DNA of 64,000 nt, from contig CAVTOD010000009.1 in the NCBI GenBank assembly GCA_963736305.1, positions 1-64,000 of the forward strand, written 5' to 3'. The DNA comes from DASUPK01 sp963736305. GTDB taxonomy: Bacteria > Actinomycetota > Thermoleophilia > Solirubrobacterales > 70-9. Under the pieces are notes generated by a model. That model ran no database searches, was not told where the DNA came from, and saw only the letters and a program-made list of their open reading frames with translations. Positions 17,000-26,846 of the stretch are shown here, in pieces (within the stretch, counting starts at the first letter, position 1; every line of letters starts with the position of its first letter). The position numbers were made by a program, and so were the translations under genes.

Positions 17000-17428
17000 G
17001 GGTTCCTCCTCATTCGGCGTGGCATTCGGATCCCCCCGACCGTAATCGCGCACAATGCTACTCGCAGAGCGGCCCTGCGGCTCCCATTTGAAGCTCTTCG
17101 TCGCGATTCTGATCGCGGCGAGGCGTCATCGTGCTCGTCGATCTGGCCGTCCTCTCGCGGTTCGGGGGTTGGGGGCGGTGCTCATGTCTCTATGGCCTCT
17201 TCTGGCGGGAGGATCAGGCGGAATCGGATGCTTCGCTCTTGGGCGCAAGTCCAAAAGGACGGTCAGGCCGCCAGACGAAAAGCGGCGCCTCGGGGAGCGA
17301 ACTCCTCGTTTCGAGTGAGCATGTGCCAGATCGCGTGGGCGAGCCGGATCTACGAATCGGTCGACCGCGGGCGCCCCCAGCCACACCGAAGCGGCTGGCG
17401 GCAGCCCGCGAGCGCGACTCGATCGACG
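17000..17428. other. non-coding gap inside dcw island
   Basis: No supported gene. One open frame on the plus strand (17055-17318) has neither ribosome site nor protein-like composition. The stretch separates the 3' end of the RTX-like remnant from the start of the secreted protein gene. It probably carries the promoter of the latter and debris of past rearrangement. Confidence 0.4.
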
Positions 17429-18163
17429 CTAGCCGACTCCCTTCTCGCAGTTCTTCCTCTTGTCGGCGCCGGCCTGCCCGTAGCAGGCGTCCTTGGCCTT
17501 CTGGGGGGGCGCTCCCGGCGTTCCGCCGAAGAGACGATCGTTGCCGGGGCCGCCGAGGAGCCGGTCGGCGTTGGCGCCGCCGATGAGGATGTCCTTTCCC
17601 TTGCCGCCCTCGACCTTGTCCTTGCCGCGAGCGCCGCAGAGGACGTCGTTATCGCCGAGACCCAGCACCGTGTCCTTGCCGCCGTTCGCTTGGATCACGT
17701 CCGGCCCGTTGGTGCCCTTCAGGGTTTCCGGACCGGGCGTGCCCACGATCGTCGCCTGGCGCCCGTGGCAGGTGCCGGAAAGGGTGCTGCCGCTGGTGAA
17801 GCTGCCGGCCTGGATGAAGACCGCCGAGTCGAGCGCCGAGTCGCTGCCGTCGGCGATCGCCAGCTTGATGTGGTTGGTCTGGCCGGCGTTGACCGTGGCT
17901 TGACAGGTGAGCACCGTCGTCAAGCCGTCCATCTGGGAGTCGATCGTCGGCGATGGATTGACGTTGTCGCGGAACAGCTCCGGGTGGTGCGGGGTGGTGT
18001 CCCCGCCCGGGTTGCCGTTGTTGATCGTGTTCACCGACACCGGCTCGCTCGTGCCCGAGTACCGCGTGAATACCGTGACACCCCCATTTACAGCACTTTG
18101 AGCGTCCTTTCGGGCAGAGACAACAGGGGCGGGTTTCGGCTTGTAGAGAGCTATTTGGCTCAT
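17429..18163 (-). pseudogene. 5'-truncated choice-of-anchor-L/RTX-repeat protein
   Basis: The 244-residue reading frame starts in the middle of a domain. PVSVNTINNGNPGG, the DGLTTVLTCQATV segment and NHIKLAIADGSDSALDSAVFIQAGSF match the second half of choice-of-anchor-L domains of exported proteins. After it come degenerate RTX-type calcium-binding nonapeptides (GTNGPDVI, GGKDTVLG, GGKGKDILIGG, GGPGNDRLFGG) and a Lys/Cys-rich end. The expected signal peptide and first half of the domain are missing. The 40 residues before the homology look like readthrough, and murD begins 46 bp beyond. I therefore call it a remnant, although a short functional product cannot be excluded. Confidence 0.6.
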
Positions 18164-18209
18164 TCAAGGGGTTTCAGCATGCCCCGCGAATCAAGAGTCA
18201 GGTGATTAT

Positions 18210-19583
18210 GTGAACTCAGGCGAGAAGCCGCGTCCTCCGCTGCCCAAAGGGCCCTTCCTGGTGGTGGGTTTGGCGCGCTCCGGCGCGGCCATCGCGAGCG
18301 CGCTCGCCGAGCGTGGCGAGACCGTGATCGGAGTCGATTCCGGCACGCCTGAGGAGGCGGCAGGGCTGGAGGGCTCAGGCGTCGAAGTCAGTTTGGGCGT
18401 GGACGGAACACGGCAACTCGATCGTGCTCGAACGGTGGTGAAGAGCCCCGGTGTGCCTCAGGACGCCGCCGCCGTCCAGGGCGCGCGGGAGCGGGGCATC
18501 GAGGTCACCGGTGAGCTCGAGCTCGCCTGGCGGTTGATCCCGAACGCGTTCTGCGCCGTCACCGGCACCAACGGCAAGACCACGACGACGGAGCTGATCG
18601 GCCACGTCTACCGCAGCGCCGGCCGCCCGGTCGCCGTCGCCGGCAACGTGGGCACGCCCCTCGCCTCGCTCGTCGGCGCGCTCGACCCGGACGCGACCGT
18701 GGTGTGCGAGGCCTCCAGCTTCCAGCTCGAGGACACCCACTACTTCGGCCCGGAGTGCGCGGCCTTCATCAACCTCGCTCCGGACCATCTCGACCGCCAC
18801 GGCACGCTCGAGGACTACCTGGCGGCGAAGCTGAAGATCTTCGCCAACCAGGGCAACGACGACTCCGCCGTCTTCAACGGGCAGACGCCGGAGCTGCAGG
18901 GGCGAGACATCGGTGGCTGCGCGCGCCGGATTCGGTTCTGTCCGGCGGAGACGAGCTCCGCGGATCCGGATTGTGAGCTGAGCATGCGCGACGACGTCAT
19001 CTTCGCCGCCGACGAGCCGCTCCTCCGCGCGGACGAGCTGCAGCTTCTCGGCGCTCACAACGTGGAGAACGCAATGGCCGCCGCCGCGGCGGCGCTCGCC
19101 TCCGGGCTGCCGCGCGACGCCGTGGCCGAGGGCCTGCGGACGTTCCAGGGCGTTCGCCACCGCCTCGAACGGGTCAGAGAGCTCGACGGCGTGCTCTACG
19201 TCAACGACTCGAAGGCGACCAACGTCGCGTCGGCCCTGGCCGGCATCCGTGCCTTCGACGGCGGCGTGCGGCTGATCGCCGGCGGCCGCCCCAAGCAGGA
19301 GAGCTTCACGCCCCTCGCGAAACCCGTGAGGGAGCGCTCCCTCGCCGTCTATCTGGTCGGCGAGGCCGCCAAGCGGATGGCCGCAGAGCTGGCCCCCGCC
19401 GCCGAGGCCGGCGTCGAGATCTCCGACCAGGGCACGCTGGAGCAAGCCGTGGAGACCGCGGCCGCCGAGGCCAAACCCGGGGAGGTGGTGCTCCTCTCGC
19501 CGGCCTGCGCGAGCTTCGACGCTTTCAAGGACTTCGAGGCGCGCGGCGACCGCTTCCGCGAGCTTGTGGAGCACCTCGCGTGA
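18210..19583 (+). CDS. murD: UDP-MurNAc-L-Ala:D-Glu ligase MurD
   Basis: A 457-residue Mur ligase that adds D-glutamate to UDP-MurNAc-L-alanine. It has a Rossmann-like N-terminal domain (LVVGLARSGAAIASALAERGE), the ATP loop VTGTNGKTTTTEL near residues 115-127, NLAPDHLDRHG, and the C-terminal LYVNDSKATN and LLSPACASFD motifs. GTG 18210 is preceded by AGGTGA at a good distance. The dcw cluster resumes here after the minus-strand island, so murD needs either its own promoter or readthrough. Its stop overlaps the ftsW start by 4 bp. Confidence 0.96.
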   Translation: MNSGEKPRPPLPKGPFLVVGLARSGAAIASALAERGETVIGVDSGTPEEAAGLEGSGVEVSLGVDGTRQLDRARTVVKSPGVPQDAAAVQGARERGIEVTGELELAWRLIPNAFCAVTGTNGKTTTTELIGHVYRSAGRPVAVAGNVGTPLASLVGALDPDATVVCEASSFQLEDTHYFGPECAAFINLAPDHLDRHGTLEDYLAAKLKIFANQGNDDSAVFNGQTPELQGRDIGGCARRIRFCPAETSSADPDCELSMRDDVIFAADEPLLRADELQLLGAHNVENAMAAAAAALASGLPRDAVAEGLRTFQGVRHRLERVRELDGVLYVNDSKATNVASALAGIRAFDGGVRLIAGGRPKQESFTPLAKPVRERSLAVYLVGEAAKRMAAELAPAAEAGVEISDQGTLEQAVETAAAEAKPGEVVLLSPACASFDAFKDFEARGDRFRELVEHLA

Positions 19584-20881
19584 GCACTGCGAAGACCCGC
19601 AAGCCCGCTCCGCCGCCGCTGGAGTACTCGCTGCTCCTCACCGCAACGCTCTGCCTGCTCGCGTTCGGGGCGGTGATGGTCTTCAGTGCCAGCTCCGCGC
19701 GCTCGCTGCTGAACAGCGGGGGGAGCGGCTTCTACTACCTCGAGCGAACCGTGATCTTCGGCGCGATCGGGCTGTTCGTGATGAGGATCGCCTCCGTCCG
19801 GGGGGTCGCAGCAGCCAGGGTGCTCACCCCGATGATCCTGCTCGGCTCGATGTTCCTGCTCTTCGCGGTTCTCTTGCCTGGAGTGGGGACGACGGTGAAC
19901 GGCGCGCAGCGCTGGATCGGGGGAGGCCTGGTGCAGTTCCAGCCCTCCGAGCTGGCCAAGATCGCGCTGGTCCTGTACGGCGCCTATCTGCTCTCCGCGG
20001 AGCCGAAGCGGACCAGGACGCTCGCCGGCCTCGGGCCGTACCTGCTGATGGTCGGGCTTTCCGTGCTGCTGATCGCCAAGGAGCCAGACCTCGGGACCGC
20101 GATCGTCGTCTCCTTCGCCGTCTGCTGCGTCCTCTTTCTCGCGGGCGTCAAGCCGCGGACGCTGGCGCCCGTCGGCGCCGTGATCGCGCTCGTCGCCATC
20201 GTCATGGTCGCGATGCAGCCGTACCAGGAGGCGCGCCTCACCGCCTTTCTCCATCCAGGGAGCGACACCACCGGCGCCGGGTTCCAGGCGAAGCAGGCCA
20301 CCATCGCGGTGGGCTCCGGCGGGCTCACCGGCGTCGGCCTCGGGGAGAGCGTCCAGAAGGCCTCCTACCTGCCCGAGGCCCACACGGACATGATCGCCGC
20401 GGTGATCGGCGAGGAGCTCGGCCTCGTCGGGATGTTCGTCCTGGTGGGCCTCTTCGGGATGTTCGGCTACGCCGGCCTGCGGGCGGCGCACCGGGCGCGC
20501 GACCGCTTCAGCAAGCTGCTCGCCGCGGGCCTCACTTCGCTGATCATGGCCCAGGCGGCCCTCAACCTGTTCGCGGTGCTCGGGCTCGCGCCGCTGACCG
20601 GAGTACCCCTGCCATTCGTCTCATATGGAGGGACCAGTCTCGTGATCACGCTCGCGGCAGCGGGCCTGATCCTGAACGTGGCCCGTCGACCCGCACAGGC
20701 TGCGGCGCGCAGCGGCTCCGGCCGCGGCACCTCCGCGCGCCCTGCGAGACTGCGCGTGGTGGAGGGCGGAACCAACACCAGAAGAAAGCGCTCAACGAGT
20801 GGCACGAGTCGTGATAGCGGCCGGCGGCACGGCGGGGCACGTCGTTCCGGCGATCGCCGTCGCCGACGCGCTTCGGGCTGA
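19580..20881 (+). CDS. ftsW: septal peptidoglycan polymerase FtsW
   Basis: A 433-residue SEDS-family glycosyltransferase with about ten membrane segments, which polymerises lipid II at the septum with FtsI. Family motifs include NGAQRWIGGGLVQFQPSELAK, AKEPDLGTAIV, the loop EAHTDMIAAVIGEELG with its catalytic-region acidic residues, and GVPLPFVSYGGTSL. After the last membrane helix come about 60 basic residues (GRGTSARPARLRVV onward). The last 27 codons overlap the start of murG by 83 bp, which is unusual for this cluster. The start is GTG 19580 (GTGA overlap with murD). Confidence 0.95.
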   Translation: MSTAKTRKPAPPPLEYSLLLTATLCLLAFGAVMVFSASSARSLLNSGGSGFYYLERTVIFGAIGLFVMRIASVRGVAAARVLTPMILLGSMFLLFAVLLPGVGTTVNGAQRWIGGGLVQFQPSELAKIALVLYGAYLLSAEPKRTRTLAGLGPYLLMVGLSVLLIAKEPDLGTAIVVSFAVCCVLFLAGVKPRTLAPVGAVIALVAIVMVAMQPYQEARLTAFLHPGSDTTGAGFQAKQATIAVGSGGLTGVGLGESVQKASYLPEAHTDMIAAVIGEELGLVGMFVLVGLFGMFGYAGLRAAHRARDRFSKLLAAGLTSLIMAQAALNLFAVLGLAPLTGVPLPFVSYGGTSLVITLAAAGLILNVARRPAQAAARSGSGRGTSARPARLRVVEGGTNTRRKRSTSGTSRDSGRRHGGARRSGDRRRRRASG

Positions 20882-21890
20882 GGGCGCCGAGGTCAGCTTC
20901 CTCGGGACGCGCGAGCGCGCCGAGGCGGATCTCGTCCCCGCGGCCGGGTACGAGATCGACTTCCTGCGCGTCAGCGGCCTGGATCGCCGGAACCCATTGA
21001 AGGCGGCAGTCGCGGCCGTTCGCGCCGGCCGTGCGGTCGGCGCCGCCCGCCGCGCGCTTGAGCGGCGCCGGGCCGATGTGGTGGTTGGTGGCGGCGGCTA
21101 CGTCGCCGGGCCGGCCGGTCTCGCCGCGGTCAGGATGGGGCTGCCGCTGGTCCTGACCGAGGCCGACAGCCACCTCGGCCTCGCCAATCGCCTGCTCGCC
21201 AGGCGGGCGGAGCGCGTCTGCCTGGCCTTCCCGATCCCCGGACGGGACGGCTGGCCATATGTGGTGACCGGCAGGCCGGTGCCCCGGCCGGTCCTGGAGG
21301 CGGACGCGACCGTTGCCCGCCGCCGCTTTGGGATCCCGGAGCCCGCCGACTGCGTCACCGTCGTGGGTGGCAGCCTCGGCGCCCGCTCCATCAACCTCGC
21401 CGCCTTCGACGCCTTCCCGCACCTTCCGGGCGACCACGTGGGCCAGCCGTGGGTTTTGCACATCGTCGGCCGCCGTGACTATCCGGAGTTGCGGCGCCGC
21501 TGGGACGAAGAGGGCAGGCCGGAGCGCTACACGCTGCTGCAGTACGAGCCCGACCTCGGCGATGTGCTGGCCGCCGCCGACCTGGTCGTCGCCCGGGCCG
21601 GCGGCTCCGTGATGGAAATCGCGGCCGCGGGCCGTCCCGCCATCCTGATTCCGTATCCGCATGCGACGGCCGACCATCAGACCACCAACGCCCGCTGGAT
21701 GGCAGATGGCGGCGCGGCGGTCGTGATTCCGGATCGAGATCTGACCCCGGAGGGGCTCAGCGCCGCGATCGCCGAGTTGCTCGGCGACGAAGACCGCCTG
21801 CGGGAGATGGGGATCGCCGCACGCCGCCTTGCCAAGCCCGACGCGGCCGAGCGGATCGCCCGTGAGGTGCTCGGAGCCGCGAATGCCTGA
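20799..21890 (+). CDS. murG: UDP-GlcNAc:lipid I glycosyltransferase MurG
   Basis: A 363-residue GT28-family enzyme that converts lipid I to lipid II at the cytoplasmic membrane surface. The first G-loop AAGGTAGHVVPAIAVADAL lies at residues 7-25. DVVVGGGGYVAGP and VLTEADSHLGLANRLLAR follow. The second loop is VVGGSLGARSIN, and the donor-binding AGGSVMEIAAAGRPAILIPYPHATADHQTTNA is intact. GTG 20799 is inside the ftsW tail. The stop overlaps the murC ATG region by 8 bp. Confidence 0.95.
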   Translation: MARVVIAAGGTAGHVVPAIAVADALRAEGAEVSFLGTRERAEADLVPAAGYEIDFLRVSGLDRRNPLKAAVAAVRAGRAVGAARRALERRRADVVVGGGGYVAGPAGLAAVRMGLPLVLTEADSHLGLANRLLARRAERVCLAFPIPGRDGWPYVVTGRPVPRPVLEADATVARRRFGIPEPADCVTVVGGSLGARSINLAAFDAFPHLPGDHVGQPWVLHIVGRRDYPELRRRWDEEGRPERYTLLQYEPDLGDVLAAADLVVARAGGSVMEIAAAGRPAILIPYPHATADHQTTNARWMADGGAAVVIPDRDLTPEGLSAAIAELLGDEDRLREMGIAARRLAKPDAAERIAREVLGAANA

Positions 21891-23285
21891 GGGTATGGAC
21901 GGGCGCCGGCTCCACTTCATCGCGATCGGCGGTGCCGGCATGAGCGGGCTCGCGCTCGTCTGCCGCCGGCTGGGCGCCGAGGTGAGCGGCTCCGACCGCG
22001 CCGAGTCCTCATACATGGAGCGCCTCCGAGCGGCCGGGATCGAGCCGCATCTGGGCCACGACGCAGGCCAGGTCCCCGCGGACGCGGACGTGGTCGTCTC
22101 GACGGCCGTCCCGGAGGACAACCCCGAGCTGGCGGTCGCTCGAGAGCGCGGTCAGCGCGTGATCCACCGCGGTGCGCTCCTTGCCGAGCTGTGCTCCCGG
22201 CGCCGCCTCCTGGCGATCGCGGGAACCCACGGCAAGACGACCACGGCGGCGATGTGCATCTGGGCGCTGCGCGCGACCGGCGCCGACCCGGCCTTCTTCC
22301 TCGGCGGCGAGCTCCCAGGTGCCGCCGCCGATGGCGAGCCCACCAACGCGGGCTGGGGGGAGGGGGATTGGGTCATCGCCGAGGCAGACGAGAGCGACGC
22401 CAGCTTCCTGAAGCTCCAGCCGGAGGTGGCGGTGATCACCAACCTCGAGCTCGACCATCACTCCCGCTGGAGCTCACTCGCGGAGCTCTCCGAGGCGTTC
22501 GCCGCCTTTGCCTCACCGGCCGCGGCGCTCGTCATGGGCGCGGACGTTCGCCTGCCTGGGCGGGAGGGCCAGCCCATCGTTCGCTTCGCCCTCGAGGCCG
22601 CAGCCGGAGAGCTTTCATCGGAGGCAGAGCTGCTCGCCACCGGCATAGAGGCCGAGCCAGGCGGCGGCAGTCGCTTCCGGGCGCGCGGGGCCGGAATCGA
22701 CGTCGAGGTCTCCCTGCGGGTTCCGGGGCGGCACAACGTCGCCAATGCACTCGCGGCACTCGGGGGGCTCTCCCTCGGCTCCCCGGACATCGAGGCATGC
22801 GCGAAGGCGCTCTCGGACTTCCCAGGAGTCGCTCGGCGGCTGGAGCTGAAGGGCCAAGCTCGCGGCGCCCGGATCTATGACGACTACGCCCACCATCCGA
22901 CGGAGGTCGCGGCCACCCTCGAAGCCGCACGCGACCTGAAGCCTCGGCGGCTGATCGTGGCATTCCAGCCCCATCTCTACTCCCGGACCAAGGCGCTTGC
23001 CACAGAGTTCGGCGCGGCCCTTGCTGCAGCGGATGAGGTTGCTGTCCTGGACGTCTACCCGGCCCGCGAGGAGCCGGTTGGCGCCCTCGCCGGCGTCAGC
23101 GGAATGATGGTCGCGAGTGCAGCCGCGGACCACGCCCGCGGAGGCCGCGTCTGGTGGCTGCCGACGGCGGAGCTCGCGGCCCAGGCCCTGCGGCCGCGGC
23201 TCGGTGACGGAGACGTCCTGATCACGATCGGGGCTGGTGACGTCTACAGGCTGGCGGAGGATCTCGTAGACGGAACGGAGAGCGG

Positions 23286-23289
<4 letters not shown>
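21883..23289 (+). CDS. murC: UDP-MurNAc:L-alanine ligase MurC
   Basis: A 468-residue Mur ligase, the first peptide-adding enzyme. It has an N-terminal nucleotide fold (LHFIAIGGAGMSGLALVCRRLGAEVSGSD), the ATP loop IAGTHGKTTTAAM and EADESDASFLKLQPEVAVITN. Also present are DHHSRW, PGRHNVANALAALG, the DDYAHHPTEVAATLEA motif, and FQPHLYSRT. ATG 21883 is taken as start because it precedes the conserved core at the usual distance and overlaps murG by only 8 bp. The open frame extends 18 codons further upstream. It overlaps murB by 4 bp (ATGA). Confidence 0.95.
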
Positions 23290-24184
<895 letters not shown>

Positions 24185-24203
<19 letters not shown>

Positions 24204-24952
24204 GCCAGACGCGGCCGGGCCGGCGAGCCCGCCCCAGGAGTGCGCCGGCGCCCCGAGGGGCCGTCCTCCGCCGCAGGCTGCTCGCGGCCGCTGTGGTGCT
24301 GCTGTTCCTCTACGGCGGCTACATGCTCTGGTTCCGGAACCTCTCCTGGTTCGCGATCGACGACGTCGCCGTCAAGGGGGCGACGACCAACGAGCGCGAG
24401 ATCAAGTCGGCGGTCGAGCAGGCGGCTACCGACATGACCACCCTCCACATCAAGGACGGTGAGCTCCGCGACGCCGTGGCCCGCTTTCCCACCGTGGCCT
24501 CGGTGGCGGCCAGCACGAGCTTCCCTCACGGCCTGCAGGTGACGATCACCGAGCGGCTCCCCGTCGCCTTCATCCAGGTCGCGGGCCGGCGGACAGCGGT
24601 ATCGGCCGACGGCTATCTGCTGACCGGAGCGGACTTCGACGCCAAGGCGCTTCCGCGGATCGAGGGAGCGGCTGCGCACGGGGTGCGCCTCGATGACGAC
24701 GCGGCGGCGCAGGCAGCCATCCTCGGAGCCACTCCGGGGCCGCTCCGAAACCGCATCACGGCCTCGACCTGGGACGAGGCTCGGGGTGGTGTCGTGGTCG
24801 ACCTGAACAACGGCCCCGAGATCCGCTTCGGGGACGGCTCGAGGGCCCACGACAAGTGGGTGGCGGCCGTCGCAGTGCTCTCGAGCGACCAGCGGGGCTC
24901 GCCGTCCTACCTCGACGTGAGCGTGCCCGATCGCCCCGTCTCCGGCGGCTGA
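24185..24952 (+). CDS. ftsQ: cell division protein FtsQ (POTRA domain)
   Basis: A 255-residue bitopic protein. A basic cytoplasmic N-terminus (about 1-28) is followed by one membrane segment (LLAAAVVLLFLYGGYMLWF). The external POTRA domain (FAIDDVAVKGATTNEREIKSAVEQ) and FtsQ/DivIB beta domain follow (FPHGLQVTITERLPVAFIQV, VSADGYLLTG). FtsQ recruits FtsL and its partners to the septum. ATG 24185 is picked because it gives a short positive tail before the membrane helix; the frame is open further upstream inside murB. A 310-bp gap with inverted repeats follows before ftsZ. Confidence 0.9.
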
Positions 24953-25262
24953 GCGCGGCCGTACAGCCGCGCCGGACGCGCCTGCAACGAGCCATGCACG
25001 CTGATTTCCGCCTTTTGCGGGCGTGAAGGGTTCCGGAGCGAGGGCTGGAAGCGCCACTCCGGAAATACGTCATTTGCAGGCATTTCACTGTGCCTCAACC
25101 AAGTCTGGACCTCGACCTCGACACTAGACTCACCCCGGGGCAACCCTCAAGGCGGACTTGAGACTGCAGGCTTGCGCGGTGCAGGAAACCGCGTACCCTG
25201 TTCGTAAATCGGTACTGCCCCTCGACCGAATCAGCGGCGAGGGGCTCGGAGCAGGACCAACC
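24953..25262 (+). promoter_or_regulatory. ftsQ-ftsZ intergenic region, probable ftsZ promoter/leader
   Basis: The 310 bp before ftsZ contain no supported gene. An 8-bp perfect inverted repeat (TTCCGGAG at 25031, CTCCGGAA at 25057) encloses 18 bases. TTGCGC and TACCCT, 16 bases apart (about 25174-25201), are a weak promoter candidate. An in-frame extension of ftsZ back to 25158 is open but not conserved. The length of this gap in an otherwise overlapping cluster suggests dedicated ftsZ control. Confidence 0.4.
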
Positions 25263-26342
25263 ATGGAAACGTCATATCTGGCCGTAATCAAGGTCGTCGG
25301 AGTGGGTGGCGGCGGTTCAAATGCCGTCAGCCGGATGGTCGACGCGGGTCTCCGCGGCGTTGAGTTCGTCGCGGTCAACACCGATGCCCAGGCGCTGCAG
25401 GCGTGTGACGCCGACGTCAAGATCGGGATCGGCCACAACCTGACCAAGGGCCTCGGCGCGGGTGCGAACCCCGAGGTCGGCGCCGGCGCGGCCGCCGAGT
25501 CACGCGATGAGATCAAGGACGCGCTGAAGGGCGCGGACATGATCTTCATCACCTGCGGCGAGGGTGGCGGCACCGGAACGGGCGCCGCCCCGGTGATCGC
25601 AGAGATCGCCAAGCAGGAGATCGGAGCCCTCACCGTCGGCGCTGTCACGAAGCCCTTCGAGTTCGAGGGCAAGAAGCGCATGGCCCAGGCCGAGGAAGGA
25701 ATCGACCGGCTCCGGCGCGAGGTCGACACCCTGATCACCGTTCCCAACGAGAAGCTCTTGCAGATCGTCGAGCGCAGAACAACCATCCTTGAGGCCTTCC
25801 GCGAGGCCGACGACATCCTGCGCCAGGGCGTCCAGGGCATCACAGACCTGATCACGATCCCCGGTCTGATCAACCTCGACTTCGCCGACGTCCGCCTGGT
25901 CATGCACCAGGCCGGCTCCGCGCTGATGGGCGTCGGTACGGGCACCGGCGAGAACCGCGCGGTCGAGGCAGCCAAGGCGGCCATCACCTCGCCTCTGATC
26001 GAGGAGCAGATCGACGGCGCCAAGGGCATGCTCCTGAACGTCACCGGCGGCGAGGACCTCGGCCTCTTCGAGGTGAACGAGGCGGCGCGCTTGTGCATCC
26101 AGGCCGCCGACGCCAACGCCAACATCGTCTTCGGAGCTGTGGTCGACTCCTCGATGCACGAGGAGGTCCGAGTCACCGTGATCGCGACCGGGTTCGAGGG
26201 CTTCGAGATGATCGCCCGGGCGCCGGAGTTCGCGGCCCGAGCGGCGGAGCGCCGCCCGGCGGCGGTCGGCCGCAGCCGCGAGACGCTCTCGGATCTGCGG
26301 ATCTCTGAGTCCGAGATCGACGTCCCGGACTTCCTGAAGTAG
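25263..26342 (+). CDS. ftsZ: cell division GTPase FtsZ
   Basis: A 359-residue tubulin-like GTPase that forms the Z-ring. VVGVGGGGSNAVSRM opens the nucleotide domain. The tubulin signature GGGTGTG lies at about residues 101-107, NTDAQAL and the T7-loop segment NLDFADVRLVM are present, and the C-terminal half keeps the synergy domain. The conserved C-terminal peptide that binds membrane tethers is clear (IDVPDFLK). ATG 25263 gives the standard METSYLAVIKVVG start; earlier in-frame starts would add 35 atypical residues. The usual pgeF/sepF genes of Gram-positive clusters do not follow. Confidence 0.97.
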   Translation: METSYLAVIKVVGVGGGGSNAVSRMVDAGLRGVEFVAVNTDAQALQACDADVKIGIGHNLTKGLGAGANPEVGAGAAAESRDEIKDALKGADMIFITCGEGGGTGTGAAPVIAEIAKQEIGALTVGAVTKPFEFEGKKRMAQAEEGIDRLRREVDTLITVPNEKLLQIVERRTTILEAFREADDILRQGVQGITDLITIPGLINLDFADVRLVMHQAGSALMGVGTGTGENRAVEAAKAAITSPLIEEQIDGAKGMLLNVTGGEDLGLFEVNEAARLCIQAADANANIVFGAVVDSSMHEEVRVTVIATGFEGFEMIARAPEFAARAAERRPAAVGRSRETLSDLRISESEIDVPDFLK

Positions 26343-26349
26343 CTTCGCG

Positions 26350-26823
26350 CTAGCCCCCGCGCAGCGCCCGGCGCGCCTGTTCCTCCTCGTGGGGAAGGAA
26401 GAACTCCATGCGCGTCGCCTTTCCGTCGTCGTCGAAGGTCCAGAGCGTCCAGGACTCGATCTCGACCTCAATCCCGCTTGCGGCCCCGCGGGCGCTCGCA
26501 CGCTGGCGGACGAGGACCCTGTTTCCAGCGGCCTCGAATTCATCGGCTCCGCTGCCGGCGCCGCGCGCTCTCGTGATCTGACGCGTCAGGACGCGCTGAC
26601 AGACGGTCTCGAATGCCAGCAGCTCGACCTCCTGCGAGTCGAACGCGTCCGGCTCCATCCAGGCGCGGACCGCCTCGGCCCCACGCAGCTCCGGCAGCCC
26701 GCCGGGACGCACGTAGACGATGTCGGGGGCGGCCAGCTCGATTGCCGTGTCGAACTTGCCGCGGTTCAGCGCGTCGTTGTTGCGGCGAAGCAGCTCGATC
26801 ATTTGCTCCTCGGTCAGGCCCAT
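26350..26823 (-). CDS. SnoaL/NTF2-like protein
   Basis: A 157-residue cone-fold protein of the NTF2-like superfamily. An N-terminal helix pair (QMIELLRRNNDALNRGKFDTAIELAAPDIVYV) is followed by strands with RGAEAVRAWM and the closing WTLWTFDDDGKATRMEFF. Relatives include SnoaL polyketide cyclases, ketosteroid isomerases and many ligand-binding proteins. No catalytic Asp/His set is clear enough to name a reaction. The ATG at 26823 diverges from gcvT across only 23 bp and has a GATACT box seven bases upstream and no ribosome site, suggesting a leaderless mRNA. Confidence 0.8.
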   Translation of the reverse strand: MGLTEEQMIELLRRNNDALNRGKFDTAIELAAPDIVYVRPGGLPELRGAEAVRAWMEPDAFDSQEVELLAFETVCQRVLTRQITRARGAGSGADEFEAAGNRVLVRQRASARGAASGIEVEIESWTLWTFDDDGKATRMEFFLPHEEEQARRALRGG

Positions 26824-26830
26824 GCCCCGC

Positions 26831-26838
26831 AGTATCGT
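26831..26838. promoter_or_regulatory. overlapping divergent -10 boxes (gcvT / SnoaL-like gene)
   Basis: TATCGT (plus strand, 26833-26838) lies eight bases before gcvT GTG 26847. On the other strand GATACT (26836-26831) lies seven bases before the SnoaL-like ATG 26823. The two boxes share four base pairs. Both genes lack Shine-Dalgarno sequences, so both transcripts are predicted to be leaderless. Overlapping opposed -10 elements are a known form of bacterial bidirectional promoter. Confidence 0.55.
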
Positions 26839-26846
26839 CCTGAGCC

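Noticed and set aside
17055..17318. 87-codon frame between the island genes
   Set aside because: No ribosome site, no domain, and composition like non-coding DNA.
25158..25262. Earlier in-frame start for ftsZ
   Set aside because: It would add 35 residues unlike any FtsZ N-terminus; ATG 25263 gives the standard start.
26824..26846. Glycine riboswitch upstream of gcvT
   Set aside because: Only 23 bp separate gcvT from the divergent gene, too short for the aptamer.
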